DNA from: Xylogone sp. PMI_703
Lineage: Eukaryota > Ascomycota > Leotiomycetes
Direction: 5' to 3'
NCBI GenBank assembly: GCA_021399445.1
Contig: JAJTUQ010000004.1
Span: 6,386,001 to 6,450,000, forward strand
Length of the DNA: 64,000 nt
The notes under the pieces are model-generated. The model was not told the origin of the DNA. It ran no database searches and was given only the letters and a program-made list of their open reading frames with translations. Made by a program: the position numbers and the translations under genes. Below are positions 11,222-21,190 of this stretch, piece after piece. Every line of letters starts with the position of its first letter. The stretch's first letter is position 1.

Positions 11222-11259
11222 GACAAGCAAAGCTTGCTACTCGCTTCGCTCGTAGGAGG
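11222..11259 (+). repeat. 38-bp dispersed repeat, copy B
   Basis: Matches the reverse complement of 3165-3202 with one mismatch. It is directly followed by a small hairpin (GGGTGCTTCGCACCC, 11258-11272) and preceded by a TACTCCGTA motif at 11204-11212, so the short region 11204-11285 looks like a relic of a mobile or structural repeat. Confidence 0.8.
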
Positions 11260-11339
11260 GTGCTTCGCACCCCTTAGGGTCACGTGCTAAACTAATATCG
11301 GCTCCATCCACATCTTTTATATCTATATTAGGCTTCATA

Positions 11340-11890
11340 CGCATATTTATATTCAGGCTTCATACACATCTTTTTTATAATATTTGACGCCATCGACCTT
11401 ACGGCCGTGGCGTTCTTAATTCTAGGGGTTTGGCTCAGGCTTCATACGCATCTTTACGGCTCAAGCTCCATATGTATTCATAGTTTAATGCTCTATACAC
11501 CAATCGCCCTCGTTACACTCTGGCTATTAGCTTGTATGGTTATATTCAAGCTTCATCCGTATCTTTGCGACTCAGGCTCTATCCATATCTTTATGGTTCA
11601 AGCCTTATCTGTATCTTTACGGCTTAAGCTTTATATATATTCTCAGTTTAATGCTCCATACATCAATCGCCCTCGTTATACTCTGGTTATTGGCTTATAT
11701 AGCTGTATTTAAGCTTTATATATATTTCCATGGCTCAAACTTTATCTGTATCTCTCTGGTATTTGACGTCATCGACTTTATAGCTATAACGTTCTTAGTA
11801 CTAAGGAATTGATTCAAGCTTCATCTGTATCTTTACGGCTCAAGCCTAATCTACATCTTTCTGATATTTGACGTTATTGTTAAGATCTAG
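11340..11890. repeat. Degenerate AT-rich internally repeated tract
   Basis: Imperfect units recur. A block containing CAATCGCCCTCGTTA starts its TTTAATGCTC lead at about 11483 and again at 11647, spacing about 164 bp. TATTTGACG recurs near 11381, 11760 and 11868. CTTTACGGCTCAAG or TTAAG variants recur at least four times. Copies differ mainly by C/T and G/A exchanges, suggesting an old repeat under transition-biased decay. No coding sequence. Confidence 0.6.
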
Positions 11891-12340
11891 TCATGTATAC
11901 TTAACACTAGTCCTAATCGAGAAGGAAGAGTACACTATTCCTCTACCTGTACTTACTTAATATATTCACTATTTAATTACTAAACCACTGATTTACTTAT
12001 ATGTATATATTATGTACCATGAATAAGTAAGAAAGTGTTACGACCCCGCAGGGTTGTGACAAGCGACCAATTTCTATGGCCTTTATAACTGTTGCCTTGG
12101 TTAAATAAGTATAAGTTAAGACGGCTACCAGGGACCTGGTTATGGCATCGTTAGTACTATCGCATTACTAGTGTTAACGAAAGAATAGTACAGGTTCAAC
12201 ACTAGTACTATAAAAAGGATTGTACAAGTTATAAAATAATACTATCGAAATCATAGTACTAACCCTTTGGTTGTATTAGCTAAATGATAGTACTATCGGA
12301 GAAATAGTACTACTTTTCTGCTTGTGTTCATTATTTGCTT
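11891..12340. other. AT-rich tract with an LTR-like start
   Basis: TGTTACGAC at 12036-12044 matches the first nine bases of the solo LTR at 19020. No matching LTR end was found, so only a relic can be proposed. The segment 12130-12320 repeats short TAGTACTA / AGTACTATCG-like words. No gene. Confidence 0.35.
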
Positions 12341-12939
12341 GTACGTACGGAAAAGTGAGTTACCTTGGTGATTTATGGCGCCATCCATGGCTTGAGCGTC
12401 TTATCGAGTGGACCCTCATGGACGTCAAGAGAAACCCTAACCGGGAACTGCATGAATGCCCTCTCTCGCGCTTAAAGTATGTTCGATGCCGGAGTTGGAG
12501 TGAACACCCGTCAGGCCTTGAATCAATAGCACTATATATAGCACTGTCCTCAGTCTGTTGGTTTGAGACAGAACGGAATGAGGAGACCGGTTTTGACTGG
12601 CCAGAGCACTTACCCTGTTCCAACGTCAGAGAAATACTGTTAGAGAGGAGCTCGATAGCCAAAAATACGATTGAAAGGTTCGCTATGGAGGCTCTGAGAG
12701 GTCCGTGTGTCATACGGCAGAGCTGGGGAGTTAGACGTCTTGGCAAGATGCCTGATCAGGTTTACAGGCTCGAGATCCCCTACCGTGACGCAACAAAGGA
12801 GGAAATCATCATCGAGATGGTAGAAGATAAAGTACTTAAAGCGATCAATGAAGAAGGCGCTACTGAGTATATGGGTTGGGAGGTTAAACCGAAGGGAACC
12901 AGGAGACAGATGTTCGATGACGGTGTGTTCAGAGTGTAA
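12341..12939 (+). pseudogene. Fragment of a fungal F-box/LRR-like hypothetical protein
   Basis: An open frame ends at 12937-12939 and encodes about 190 residues with protein-like composition, including LSRLKYVRCRSWSEHPSGLE, VREILLERSSIAKNTIERF and LGKMPDQVYRLEIPYRDATK. The open frame extends upstream into AT-rich repeat-like DNA and has no ATG until about 12418, so the 5' part is probably lost. The spacing of Leu and Trp resembles fungal F-box or leucine-rich hypothetical proteins, but no domain is certain. It is bordered by repeats on the left, consistent with truncation by insertion. It could still be a short expressed gene starting at the internal ATG. Confidence 0.4.
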
Positions 12940-14150
12940 GACTTAACTCCCAATACTTGGAAGCTGTGCTCCTTTCTATAATGGTCGTATCTACATATAA
13001 TTGAAGACACAGACAGATACGGCAGGCAGAAGCTGAGGTAGAGACTACTCTCAAAGATTTTGCCTCTAAGGGGAATGGAAGCGGGGGTGTATTTAGTTGT
13101 GTTTCCTTTTAAGTCACAAAGCAAAAATGGTAGATACTAACTCTCGATCCTCTTTTGCCACCAGAACGATTTCACATGGAAAACGTATCAAAAGGAAAAC
13201 AAAGGCAAACATAAAAACATACAACAGAAGGGATTCGCTGGTCGTCACTGGCTAACCACTAGACCTCCGATTTGAGGCTTATGTATATTAGAGCGGACGG
13301 AATGCCCCAGTTCTTATTCAGCTCATGAGATAAGATTCTGAGGATCTTTTCTGTTTCCGGACACTCGTATTGTTATTATTATTTAAGAATTAACTTAACA
13401 ATAATTTTAATGAAGGTGGTGCATCGCGATCATCACCTCAATCATTCTCGCAAGAGCGTTCTTAATGGACTTATCTTAACACCTTATATCTTACACAGCA
13501 TTTCTAGAATGAGCACTTGTTCGACAAACGAGCATTGGACATTGATATTAGCTTAGGCTACACCTTCTACCTAAAAGATTTATGTCATTGGGATAATGTC
13601 GAAGTGTTGTTTGAACCCTTAAGGTAGTTTTAACCACACTACTTTCACTACGCACATCATAATCCATAAAAATACCATTGGTCTTGTAATGAAAGTGTTG
13701 CGAAGACTAAAAAAACCATGGGCAAGAGATAATTTGCTGGCTGTTGTAAACACCTCTTTGCAGTTGGAGAAGCGATGCATCGCTTGTTTGGAATGCTCAA
13801 GGCCACGCGTCTAGCCCTGTACGCCCTGTTGGTGCCTAAATTCCCTAGGCATCAGTGAACAGCAGGAGCGAGTAGCAACCCCGCGCTCCGGTAAGAGTCA
13901 TTGTGTTCGCATGCTGCTAACGACAAGATCATAGGACGACGTCAAACAGCCTATATTGCCACTTAAATGTAGAAGCCAACCCTCTACGCATATATAAGAT
14001 AGAATAGCTGTAACTATAAACGAAAGTATGTGTACGGTATTACTTCTATTGCAGCTAGTTTGCTAAACTACAACACTACATACCTGAACAGCAATCTGTA
14101 ATCCATCACCCCGCAAAAGCCTTGCCCAGGCGTGGTCCCAGCACACAGAC
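12940..14150. other. Intergenic region before the first bHLH gene
   Basis: No gene recognised. A perfect 16-bp palindrome AAGCGATGCATCGCTT lies at 13770-13785. The last about 80 bp (for example ATCTGTAATCCATCACCC near 14093) are shared with the inverted duplicate at 28.7-28.8 kb. Confidence 0.4.
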
Positions 14151-15140
14151 ATGGAGAGCAACGGGGACAACAGCAGGATGCTATGGGTCGACGACGCAGA
14201 TAATTGCTCTTGGTCAGTGCCACCGCTATTCCCTTCCGTCTATGGAAATGCTGCGTTCCAAGTAGACGATTTAGGCAACCTCTTACAATGTTCGCACGAC
14301 TTATGCGTTGAGTCTTGTGTCCAAGCTCCATCGCAATGCTCTTTCTCGCGTCCAGGACTCGAAGAACAAAGGCTGAAGGACATTCAAACTCCTAACGTGA
14401 CAGATCCCGACGTCGAAAGCCGTCTCGGGCCATCGATATGTGCAAGCACAGCCGATTCACCTTTGCCATTTCTTTCCCTCCAGCATATGTGTCGACTCAG
14501 AGTCAAGAGGACTAAGAATCACAAAACATCAACTAATGGTGTAAGACTCCCAGTCCATGAGACACGAAAATTGAGTCACAGCAAAGTCGAAAAGCGATAT
14601 CGCACAAATATCAATGAAAAGCTAGAAGCTCTTCGCCAGGGCATTCCTTTATTGTACCAGAGATCTATGACTCGCTCTGACTCCAGGGACAAGTTGAACG
14701 ATGTGAATGTCGACGAAGACGATGTAAAGATAAAATTGGAAAAGTATGGAAAGGCAGAAATCCTGGTAGAAGCACTAGCGTACATCAAGCAACTTGAGAA
14801 GAACATTAAACGACTCAGAGCAGAAGCAGTTACAACAAGCTCAAGGATCAAGATGTTCGAAACGGTAGCCAGGAGCTGGAATGTTGTATCTATGTATGAG
14901 GGGAGTGATGTGGCGCCCCATATTACAGAGGTGGTGAAGGTAGAGATGGTGCATGTGAGTATACCCTCTCACTTACGCCATGCACGAGAGCAAAGATCTA
15001 ACAGAATGTATAGACTGACTAATCAAGCGTTGGATTTCGGTAAATCACTAAAAATGGCAATAGCCAAATTTCATGAATATTTGGATAAATATGATATACA
15101 TATAATGGAAACGCCAAAGGTAGCACGGATGGGTCATTGA
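14151..15140 (+). CDS. SREBP-type bHLH transcription factor
   Basis: An intronless 329-residue frame. The bHLH region spans about residues 140-235. The basic part has VEKRYRTNINEKLEALRQ; the Tyr between the two Arg is the hallmark of SREBP-type proteins, which bind sterol-regulatory elements. The loop is long and acidic (DVNVDEDDVKIKLEKYG), then helix 2 and a coiled coil (AEILVEALAYIKQLEKNIKRL). The N-terminus is Ser/Asp-rich. There are no transmembrane segments, so it resembles the soluble SrbB-like class rather than membrane-anchored SrbA (inference). A diverged inverted copy lies at 27830-28861. This copy has intact basic residues and no stop, and is the probable functional member. Targets are unknown; hypoxia or sterol/iron links are known for SREBPs generally. 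Confidence 0.8.
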   Translation: MESNGDNSRMLWVDDADNCSWSVPPLFPSVYGNAAFQVDDLGNLLQCSHDLCVESCVQAPSQCSFSRPGLEEQRLKDIQTPNVTDPDVESRLGPSICASTADSPLPFLSLQHMCRLRVKRTKNHKTSTNGVRLPVHETRKLSHSKVEKRYRTNINEKLEALRQGIPLLYQRSMTRSDSRDKLNDVNVDEDDVKIKLEKYGKAEILVEALAYIKQLEKNIKRLRAEAVTTSSRIKMFETVARSWNVVSMYEGSDVAPHITEVVKVEMVHVSIPSHLRHAREQRSNRMYRLTNQALDFGKSLKMAIAKFHEYLDKYDIHIMETPKVARMGH

Positions 15141-15282
15141 TCTTAGAAGGAGCAACACTTTCAGACTCCAAAATGTAGAAGCTAGGTTAGAGAAGCTATT
15201 TAGTGAATATGAAACTGATTATCAGGCTTTGTTAATTCTCAGGATTTAATCATAAGAATGCTTTGCATGCACTAACCTGATC

Positions 15283-15566
15283 ATGTCAACACTACTCTTA
15301 ATCCAGCAGTTCAAGGCAATGCTTCGAAGACGTCGTGATGAAATGATAAAGCGTGGTCTCTGTTCGCTAGACGAGCTGGATGCCGTGGAGGAAGAGGAAC
15401 GGCAGGAGAGAGAGAAGAACCAGGCTAAGGACGACGAGCCCCGCCAAATTCGACCCCTTCGCTTATGGAGTTCCCTTACCATACCCTGACGACCCACGGT
15501 GGTCCACGATACAACATTAGGCGATATTAATCTGGGCAGCAAAACCACCCTCAATGTCTAACGGGA
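15283..15566 (+). pseudogene. Small gene remnant with charged helix, frameshifted C-terminus
   Basis: From ATG 15283 a frame encodes MLRRRRDEMIKRGLCSLDEL and an acidic-basic helix (EEEERQERE). Near 15445 the protein-like reading moves to another frame: AKFDPFAYGVPLPYPDDPRW then STIQH and a stop near 15521. Either a 1-2 nt indel or an unresolved small intron separates the two parts. The family is not recognised; the tail looks like the C-terminus of a conserved fungal protein. It lies 140 bp after the bHLH gene. Confidence 0.35.
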
Positions 15567-17024
15567 AATGAGAACCAATAACTAAACACAATATTTTAGT
15601 CCGAAAACTCATAGAATTTTAAGTTACAAAATTCTTAAGACTTCGTATGCCACCCTTCGGCTGTAGTAACCACATCTCTCCTCTTACCCCGACTCTCTAA
15701 ACAAGCTTCAATTCACAAGCTCCCGGGCATCAAGCAGAGCATCTTCTAAAGCCTTTTTGACCTCACTGCCAAAAATATTTGGGTTCTAGGTGGATCCCTA
15801 GGACTTGGCTTGAGATGCTACCGGATGTGTTCTATTATGGGTTAGATTTAGTGAATAAGGAAACCGATCCGCAGTGGGATTCCATATCTTTGGATCACAT
15901 TATTGTTTTGTTTATTTGCCCATTGGATTAGAAGATTAGACTGCCTAAGAATCATTCCTAGCTTCTAGATCTTAGCAATAGGTCCCCCAATACGTTAAGG
16001 CAGATGTTTACAGTATACTCATTCTTCTTAGATTCCCAATTCCTCTCAAGATACAATTCTGATCTGTAAAATTCCCATCTTTCTGCCAAATATCAGCACA
16101 GTCCATACTGAAATACCCTCCCTTCATTTGTAAGCTATGACAATCTCCTTGTTCCATATCTATATAGGTTGATACTAAGCCTACTCTGTTGCTCTACCTG
16201 CCTAATATTCAGTTGAATACTCGTCTGTGTATATATACTTGCAAAATCAGAGAGCTCTCCGATTTCTTCGTTCAAGGGATCATGCAGGCCTTTTTTACTG
16301 CCTTTTTATCAGTAAACTCAGTCTTTTGAACTTCCAAGTACATGCTACTACGCTAGTAGGTTTGCTTATGTTGGTCAGTAGAAACGCCCTGGGAGAATAG
16401 GCGGGAATGAATTGTAAGAAGAGAAGGTAGTTAGTATCTTGAACGTTCAAGTAAAAACAGGAGTATGGCTCTCTTGGTTTGGCGCTATAACTTCTCTTTC
16501 TGGCTGTTTACCTTTAGGCCGATTATGTCTCTGTTACCCCCATACCATTTTTGAGCTCTACCTGATGGTAATAAGTAATACCATAGCTTATCTCCTCTTC
16601 AAGCTCTAGCAGAGGATTTGTTATGGTTTCCAGAAACATTTCTGAATAATGCAGGTGTAGCAGGGCAGGGGATACTTGCGAGGTAAAGTGATGCAGGAGG
16701 AGCAGACTAAGGCAGGTTGTGGCATATTAGAGCATTCTAGAGGTCGCCGAAGTCCAGCGCTAAGCTCAAACTGACTTGCATTAGCCGCATCAGGCCCTGT
16801 TCTTCTGTTATCGGAAACAAAGATGTGGGCTGTGTACGCTAGCTTCATATCAAATTCACATCCCCAGATACACGTCATTGGCTATAGGATATATATCGTT
16901 ACCAATGACATTGTAATTAGCCGAGACTCAGCCCCTCTTCGATTTTGTAAAGCTTTGTGTCGACTCACTTTCCACTCTCAAAAATACCTTGAATCATCCA
17001 CATATTTCAAATCCTTGTATTATT
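15567..17024. other. Intergenic region upstream of the adenosine deaminase gene
   Basis: About 1.45 kb with stops in all frames at high density and no recognisable protein or repeat. The final 200 bp is the presumed promoter of the ADGF gene. Confidence 0.4.
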
Positions 17025-18871
17025 ATGGATCTACGGACGAAAATTTCATATTTCGGCACGGATGGCATTGTCGGCGACCTAGAGTTTGAAGATGTGGCCA
17101 CATATGAGAAAGCCAGGAATGACCTTCAAAGGGCCGAGAAGGCTCTTGCGTTTGATGCCCATGTAAAGAAGGCTCGCGATGTCGACATGGAGGAGAAGGC
17201 GGCTAGACTAGTGAAGAAGATTCGGGCTTACGATCGGGGCGATATATACGGTCAGCCTGTAGATTTGCATGGTAATCCAACGGGAAAGAGAACCGAAGGG
17301 ATGCATTTTCTAGGGAATGTGGATCTTATTAACCAAACTAAACTGTTTAAGGTTGCGAAGAGGATGCCGAAGGGAGCACATCTCCATATCCATTTCAACT
17401 CCTGTCTTCCTGCCGAATTCCTCATTCAACAAGCAAGAGATGTTGAAACCATGTATATACGGAGCACACTACCATTAATAACAAATTCAGAAAACTGGGA
17501 GAATTGTCGTATCACATTCATGGTCCAGACTCATGATGAGGCCATCCACATCCAAAACCTTGCGGGGGTTGTTGAACGTGTTGGCTTAGGTAATATTTTC
17601 TCTCCAGAGTATATTCCAAATCAGTGGATGAAATACAAAGACTTTCAAAAGGCCTTTAAGATTGAGCAAGACGGGGTTGTGAGAAGTGATATCGAGGCAG
17701 CGGAGAGCTGGCTTGCTGGAAAGATGCATATCTCAGAAAAAGAGGCTCACAACGAAAGGCAAACTGGCCGAGGCATATGGGAAAAGTTCAATTTCCGCAC
17801 TCAAATGATGAAGGGCCTGTTTGCTTACGAATCAGCATTCCGCAACTACATTCAGGCTTGTATCAGAGATTTTGAGGAAGATAATATCCAATACGCAGAG
17901 ATTCGGCCCAATTTTATGAGCACAAATTCATTAAAGAGAGATGACGGCAGGGAGCCTATTAACAATGAAGGTATTATGAAGATTATTGAAGAGGAGTTAG
18001 CTGTGACAATGGAAGAGCTTAAGAGTGAAGGGAAGTACTTCGGTGGAATGAAAGTCATATATTGCACACCTCGATCGTTTCACAAATCACAAGTGGAGGA
18101 TGCTCTCAATGAGTGTATCAAACTAAAAAGGGAGTTTGGAAATCTTCTCTGTGGTAAGCCAGGCTATCTCGGGCTGGATTGCAAAAAGCTAAACTTTATA
18201 GGTTTCGACCTTGTCGGCCATGAAGAGATGGGAAATGAGCTTCGTCACTTCACCTCCGAATTCTTGAGCTTCCGCCAAAAGTGCAAGAAGTCAAACTTAG
18301 ATATCCCGTTCCTATTTCACTGTGGCGAAACTCTCAATGTGGGGGATAGAGTTGATGGAAATTTGTATGATGCCGTCCTTCTTAATGCTAGACGCATCGG
18401 CCACGGTTACGCAGCTGCTAGGCATCCTGTCATCATGGATATCTTCAAGAAGAAGGGAATTACTGTCGAATCTTGTCCTATATCAAATGAGATATTAGGT
18501 TTGACTCCGGTTATTGCTGGGCATCACCTTCCTGTATTGCTGGCAAATAACGTGCCATGCACAATAAACAGCGATAATGCTACATTTTATCGGTAGTTTG
18601 GCCGGTTTCCTTTACTTGATTTCACTAATGAGGTGCCAGATCTTCTCTCTCCCATGACTTTTACCAGGTCATGATCGGGTCAGCGGCTATGGACTTATAC
18701 GGCTGGAAACAACTGATTGTTTGGAGCTTAGAAAAGAGTTGCATGACGTCAGATGAACTAGTTGCTGTAATGACAAGATGGGAGAAGAAATGGGAAGAAT
18801 TTTGTCGGTGGGTAGTTGATGAATATGGCCCAGAACTAGAACACTGGACTCCACGACCAGGTCATGACTGA
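17025..18871 (+). CDS. Adenosine deaminase-related growth factor (ADGF/CECR1-type adenosine deaminase)
   Basis: Two exons, 17025-18592 and 18640-18871, give 599 residues. The intron removes a stop and joins NATFYR to SSLSHDFYQVMIGSA. The enzyme deaminates adenosine or deoxyadenosine to inosine and ammonia. Metal and catalytic motifs are present: HLHIHFNS (about residues 118-125), FHCGETL (about 430), RIGHGYAA (about 457), SCPISNEILG and INSDN near the intron. The family-specific C-terminal GSADMDLYGW-like block is seen as GSAAMDLYGWKQL. Unlike many ADGFs there is no signal peptide; the N-terminus MDLRTKISYFGTDG is hydrophilic, so a cytosolic enzyme is expected. Length and motifs are complete. 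It could feed purine-derived nitrogen into metabolism (inference). Confidence 0.9.
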
Positions 18872-19019
18872 GAACCTGGTATACGGCTCTCAAGGTCCTA
18901 CAAGTTACTTTGTCTCATGATTTAACACGGCATGAATTTTGTATCGTATAGATGATTTAGAACTCTAGGAGCGTGTGAGAGGGTTACCGAAGCTTCTGGT
19001 GGTGAAGCAGAAGGCTCAG

Positions 19020-19358
19020 TGTTACGACTCTTCTAAGGCCGAAAGCCTGAAACTCGATAACAAGGCTATACAGAGAGCCTAAAGTCTTGGAATGTTGTCA
19101 TAGGATTGATCATGGCCGATCGATAATTTAGTGGTTCTAGGGTTATATAAGTCTATGTATTACCAAAGGATAAGAGCTTTGTGCGCAATGTCAAGTAATA
19201 AATCAATTGATATTCTTAATTATAAGTCTACTAGTCACATGATCCCAATTATGAGTATTGCAACTCTTCCTCTGAGACTCCTGCCTAAAATCACCCCACA
19301 GCTTTGACTCAGGAGGGGGCCCTTGCCGTATTAGTCGCGTATACCAAAGGTCGTTACA
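19020..19358 (+). mobile_element. Solo LTR of a Gypsy-type retrotransposon
   Basis: A 339-bp block starts TGTTACGAC and ends GTCGTTACA: TG...CA termini within near-matching inverted ends, the form of fungal Gypsy LTRs. Inside are a TATATAAG box near 19145 and AATAAA-like sequence near 19197, consistent with LTR promoter and polyadenylation signals. No polyprotein flanks it, so the element recombined to a solo LTR. Five-base flanks (CTCAG left, CTATC right) do not match, suggesting age or flank change. Confidence 0.75.
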
Positions 19359-19873
19359 CTATCTTGAGACTGTAAGGCTTTCCAAGCGTCTCAATCGTTC
19401 TTCACTTCACGTCACAAAAGTGTACATTCATCAACAACATTTGGCCTGAATTCCAGCTTACTTTTTTGAGACCCATCTTACATATTTCTTCCAAAGGAAG
19501 GAGTTCAACCCTGCATGGATCGTGCTACAATAACTACAGTGTTAGAAGCCGTTTGCGAGCTACTGTTCCTCTTATTGCTCCCTGTTCACATCTTTCAAGT
19601 CTGGAAGTCCAGCTTCCAAAAGTTTATTAGAGTAATTTGATAGAATTATGTCAAGATACAACTTTGCTTCCCAATCAACTATTATCCAATTAATTTTTTT
19701 TAAACAAGTTCCTGTTATTCAAAGCAGAAGCAAGAACTACTATGTACTCCTTCGGCGAAAACCCCATCTAGAGTCCATAGCTATTGCCAAACACTCAAAT
19801 TCTGGTACATCCACTTTCCTTGAGGTTTTCAGAAACTATCTCGCAAGAAGCTTCCAAACCCTCGAGTCTCTGC
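19359..19873. other. 3' flank of the endosulfine-like gene
   Basis: No coding region recognised between the solo LTR and the stop codon of the minus-strand gene. Confidence 0.4.
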
Positions 19874-20420
19874 CTATCTTTCGATTGGAATACCGTCCCT
19901 TGCAGGTGGGGTATGAATATTATCATTCGCATTTTCATCCAATTTACTACTGTCCCCTGGCTTATCGATACTCGTCTCCATGTTCAAAAAGCTACCCCTC
20001 TTGGCTGGGTTTACACTTTGTGAGCTGCCTGCGGTTCCCGGACAAATATTGCTGTTACCGCTACCACCCTGGCTTGCGATACTTCTACCAGGCGAAGTGA
20101 GATGTGGAATATCACCTAGGATAGGATGTTGGGAACCAACGCTTTCAATACCAATCGAACTGGCTTTCGCGGCTTCGAAGAGAGCAAAATCGCCTGAGTC
20201 GAAGTATTTGCGCTCTTGATGCTTGACTGAGTGGTCGGATTTGGAAGGGAGCCTCCCGTAAAGACGGAAGAGTTGTTGTTCGTCAGGGGAGAATGACTTC
20301 GTATTATAGTCAGGAAGAGATCATAAAGGGCCGGGAAGTGAAAGTTAAAAAAGAGGGTCGAACTGGGTATACCAAATACTTACAGATATATCGACCTTGT
20401 TCTTCTGATCAGAGCTCATA
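19874..20420 (-). pseudogene. Endosulfine-family (Igo/ENSA) gene with an apparent 1-nt insertion in exon 1
   Basis: Exon 2 (20296-19874) encodes FSPDEQQLFRLYGRLPSKSD, ERKYFDSGDFALF and FLNMETSIDKPGDSS, ending ...GIPIER. This is the fungal endosulfine layout, in which Ser of FDSGDY is phosphorylated by the Greatwall/Rim15 kinase so that the protein inhibits PP2A-B55 and stabilises mRNAs on entry into quiescence. Here the last residue is Phe (FDSGDF). The 87-nt intron is 20383-20297 (GTAAGT...AG). Exon 1 (20420-20384) should read M-S-S-D-Q-K-N-K-V-D-I-S, but a run AAGAAAC carries one A too many, shifting the frame before the intron. The length without it would be about 152 residues. It is either a decaying paralogue or an assembly indel. 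No in-frame alternative ATG is available. Confidence 0.65.
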
Positions 20421-20693
20421 CTAAAATCGGGTTTAACTTCGATGATTTATCCTCTAGAAGAATGCTAATAATGAATACGAGCGAAGTTGAGTTATAGTGC
20501 TTCTATTTAAGTTAGGCTAATCTGAAGTATTAAAGTTTTATTGTAATTTGAATTTAGAATACGTCATATAAGCTTGTCCTCATCTATGGATGGTGGGGTG
20601 ACATATTCGGGTGGCGACAGGCAGGGGACTATGGTTGACATCACGTGATCAACTTAAGAGACAAATGCTTACACAAGAGGATCTTTAGATCAG
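20421..20693. other. Spacer before the MITE
   Basis: Short AT-rich spacer with a CACGTG motif near 20643; presumed promoter side of the endosulfine-like gene. No gene. Confidence 0.35.
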
Positions 20694-20695
20694 TA

Positions 20696-21126
20696 ACGTA
20701 AATCCCACTCCATCGGCGCACCCAGTTGGTCGGCGCACCTAAATTTACCGCAAAATCAAGCAAAACTGTACCCCAGCAAACTCAAGAACAGCATTATTAT
20801 ACATTATCAGACTTGATTATTCTATTTTCATAGAATAAGTGTGTAAATTTTTGTCTTGTCAATGTTTGTTATTATTGTTGTATAAGTAAATGGACTAAAA
20901 TTTGCTAGAGTTTAAAGTTTAAAAGCAAATTTGATTACATTGTAAATACCTAAACAACTAATAAAGTGGATAATTATACTTATTAGAATATAATTAATCA
21001 ATCTAAGATGTTTCATTTCATAATACTTTATAATTGCTGAAATTGCAAAGGTACAGTTTTGCTCGATTTTGCGGTAAATTTAGGTGCGCCGACCAACTGG
21101 GTGCGCCGATGGAGTGGGATTTACGT
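20696..21126. mobile_element. 431-bp Tc1/mariner-type MITE with 77-bp terminal inverted repeats
   Basis: The left end 20696-20772 and right end 21050-21126 are inverted copies differing at one of 77 positions. Both begin ACGTAAATCCCACTCC and contain the paired GGCGCACC motifs. The element is flanked by TA on each side (20694-20695 and 21127-21128), the target duplication of Tc1/mariner (Fot1/pogo) transposons. The 277-bp interior is AT-rich and non-coding, so it needs a transposase supplied elsewhere. The near-identical repeats indicate recent activity or selection by hairpin-driven copying. Confidence 0.9.
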
Positions 21127-21128
21127 TA

Positions 21129-21190
21129 ACGTAATTCTTGGTTCCACCGGCCACCCCAAATTTACAGCGAAAACCAGCAAAATTAGTCTT
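21129..21190. repeat. Diverged terminal repeat of a related element abutting the MITE
   Basis: Directly after the right TA, the sequence ACGTAATTCTTGGTTCC and then CACCCCAAATTTACAGCGAA and CCAGCAAAA follow the same order as the MITE end (ACGTAAATCCC..., CACCTAAATTTACCGC, AAGCAAAA). It looks like one end of an older related element. No matching opposite end was found nearby. Confidence 0.5.
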
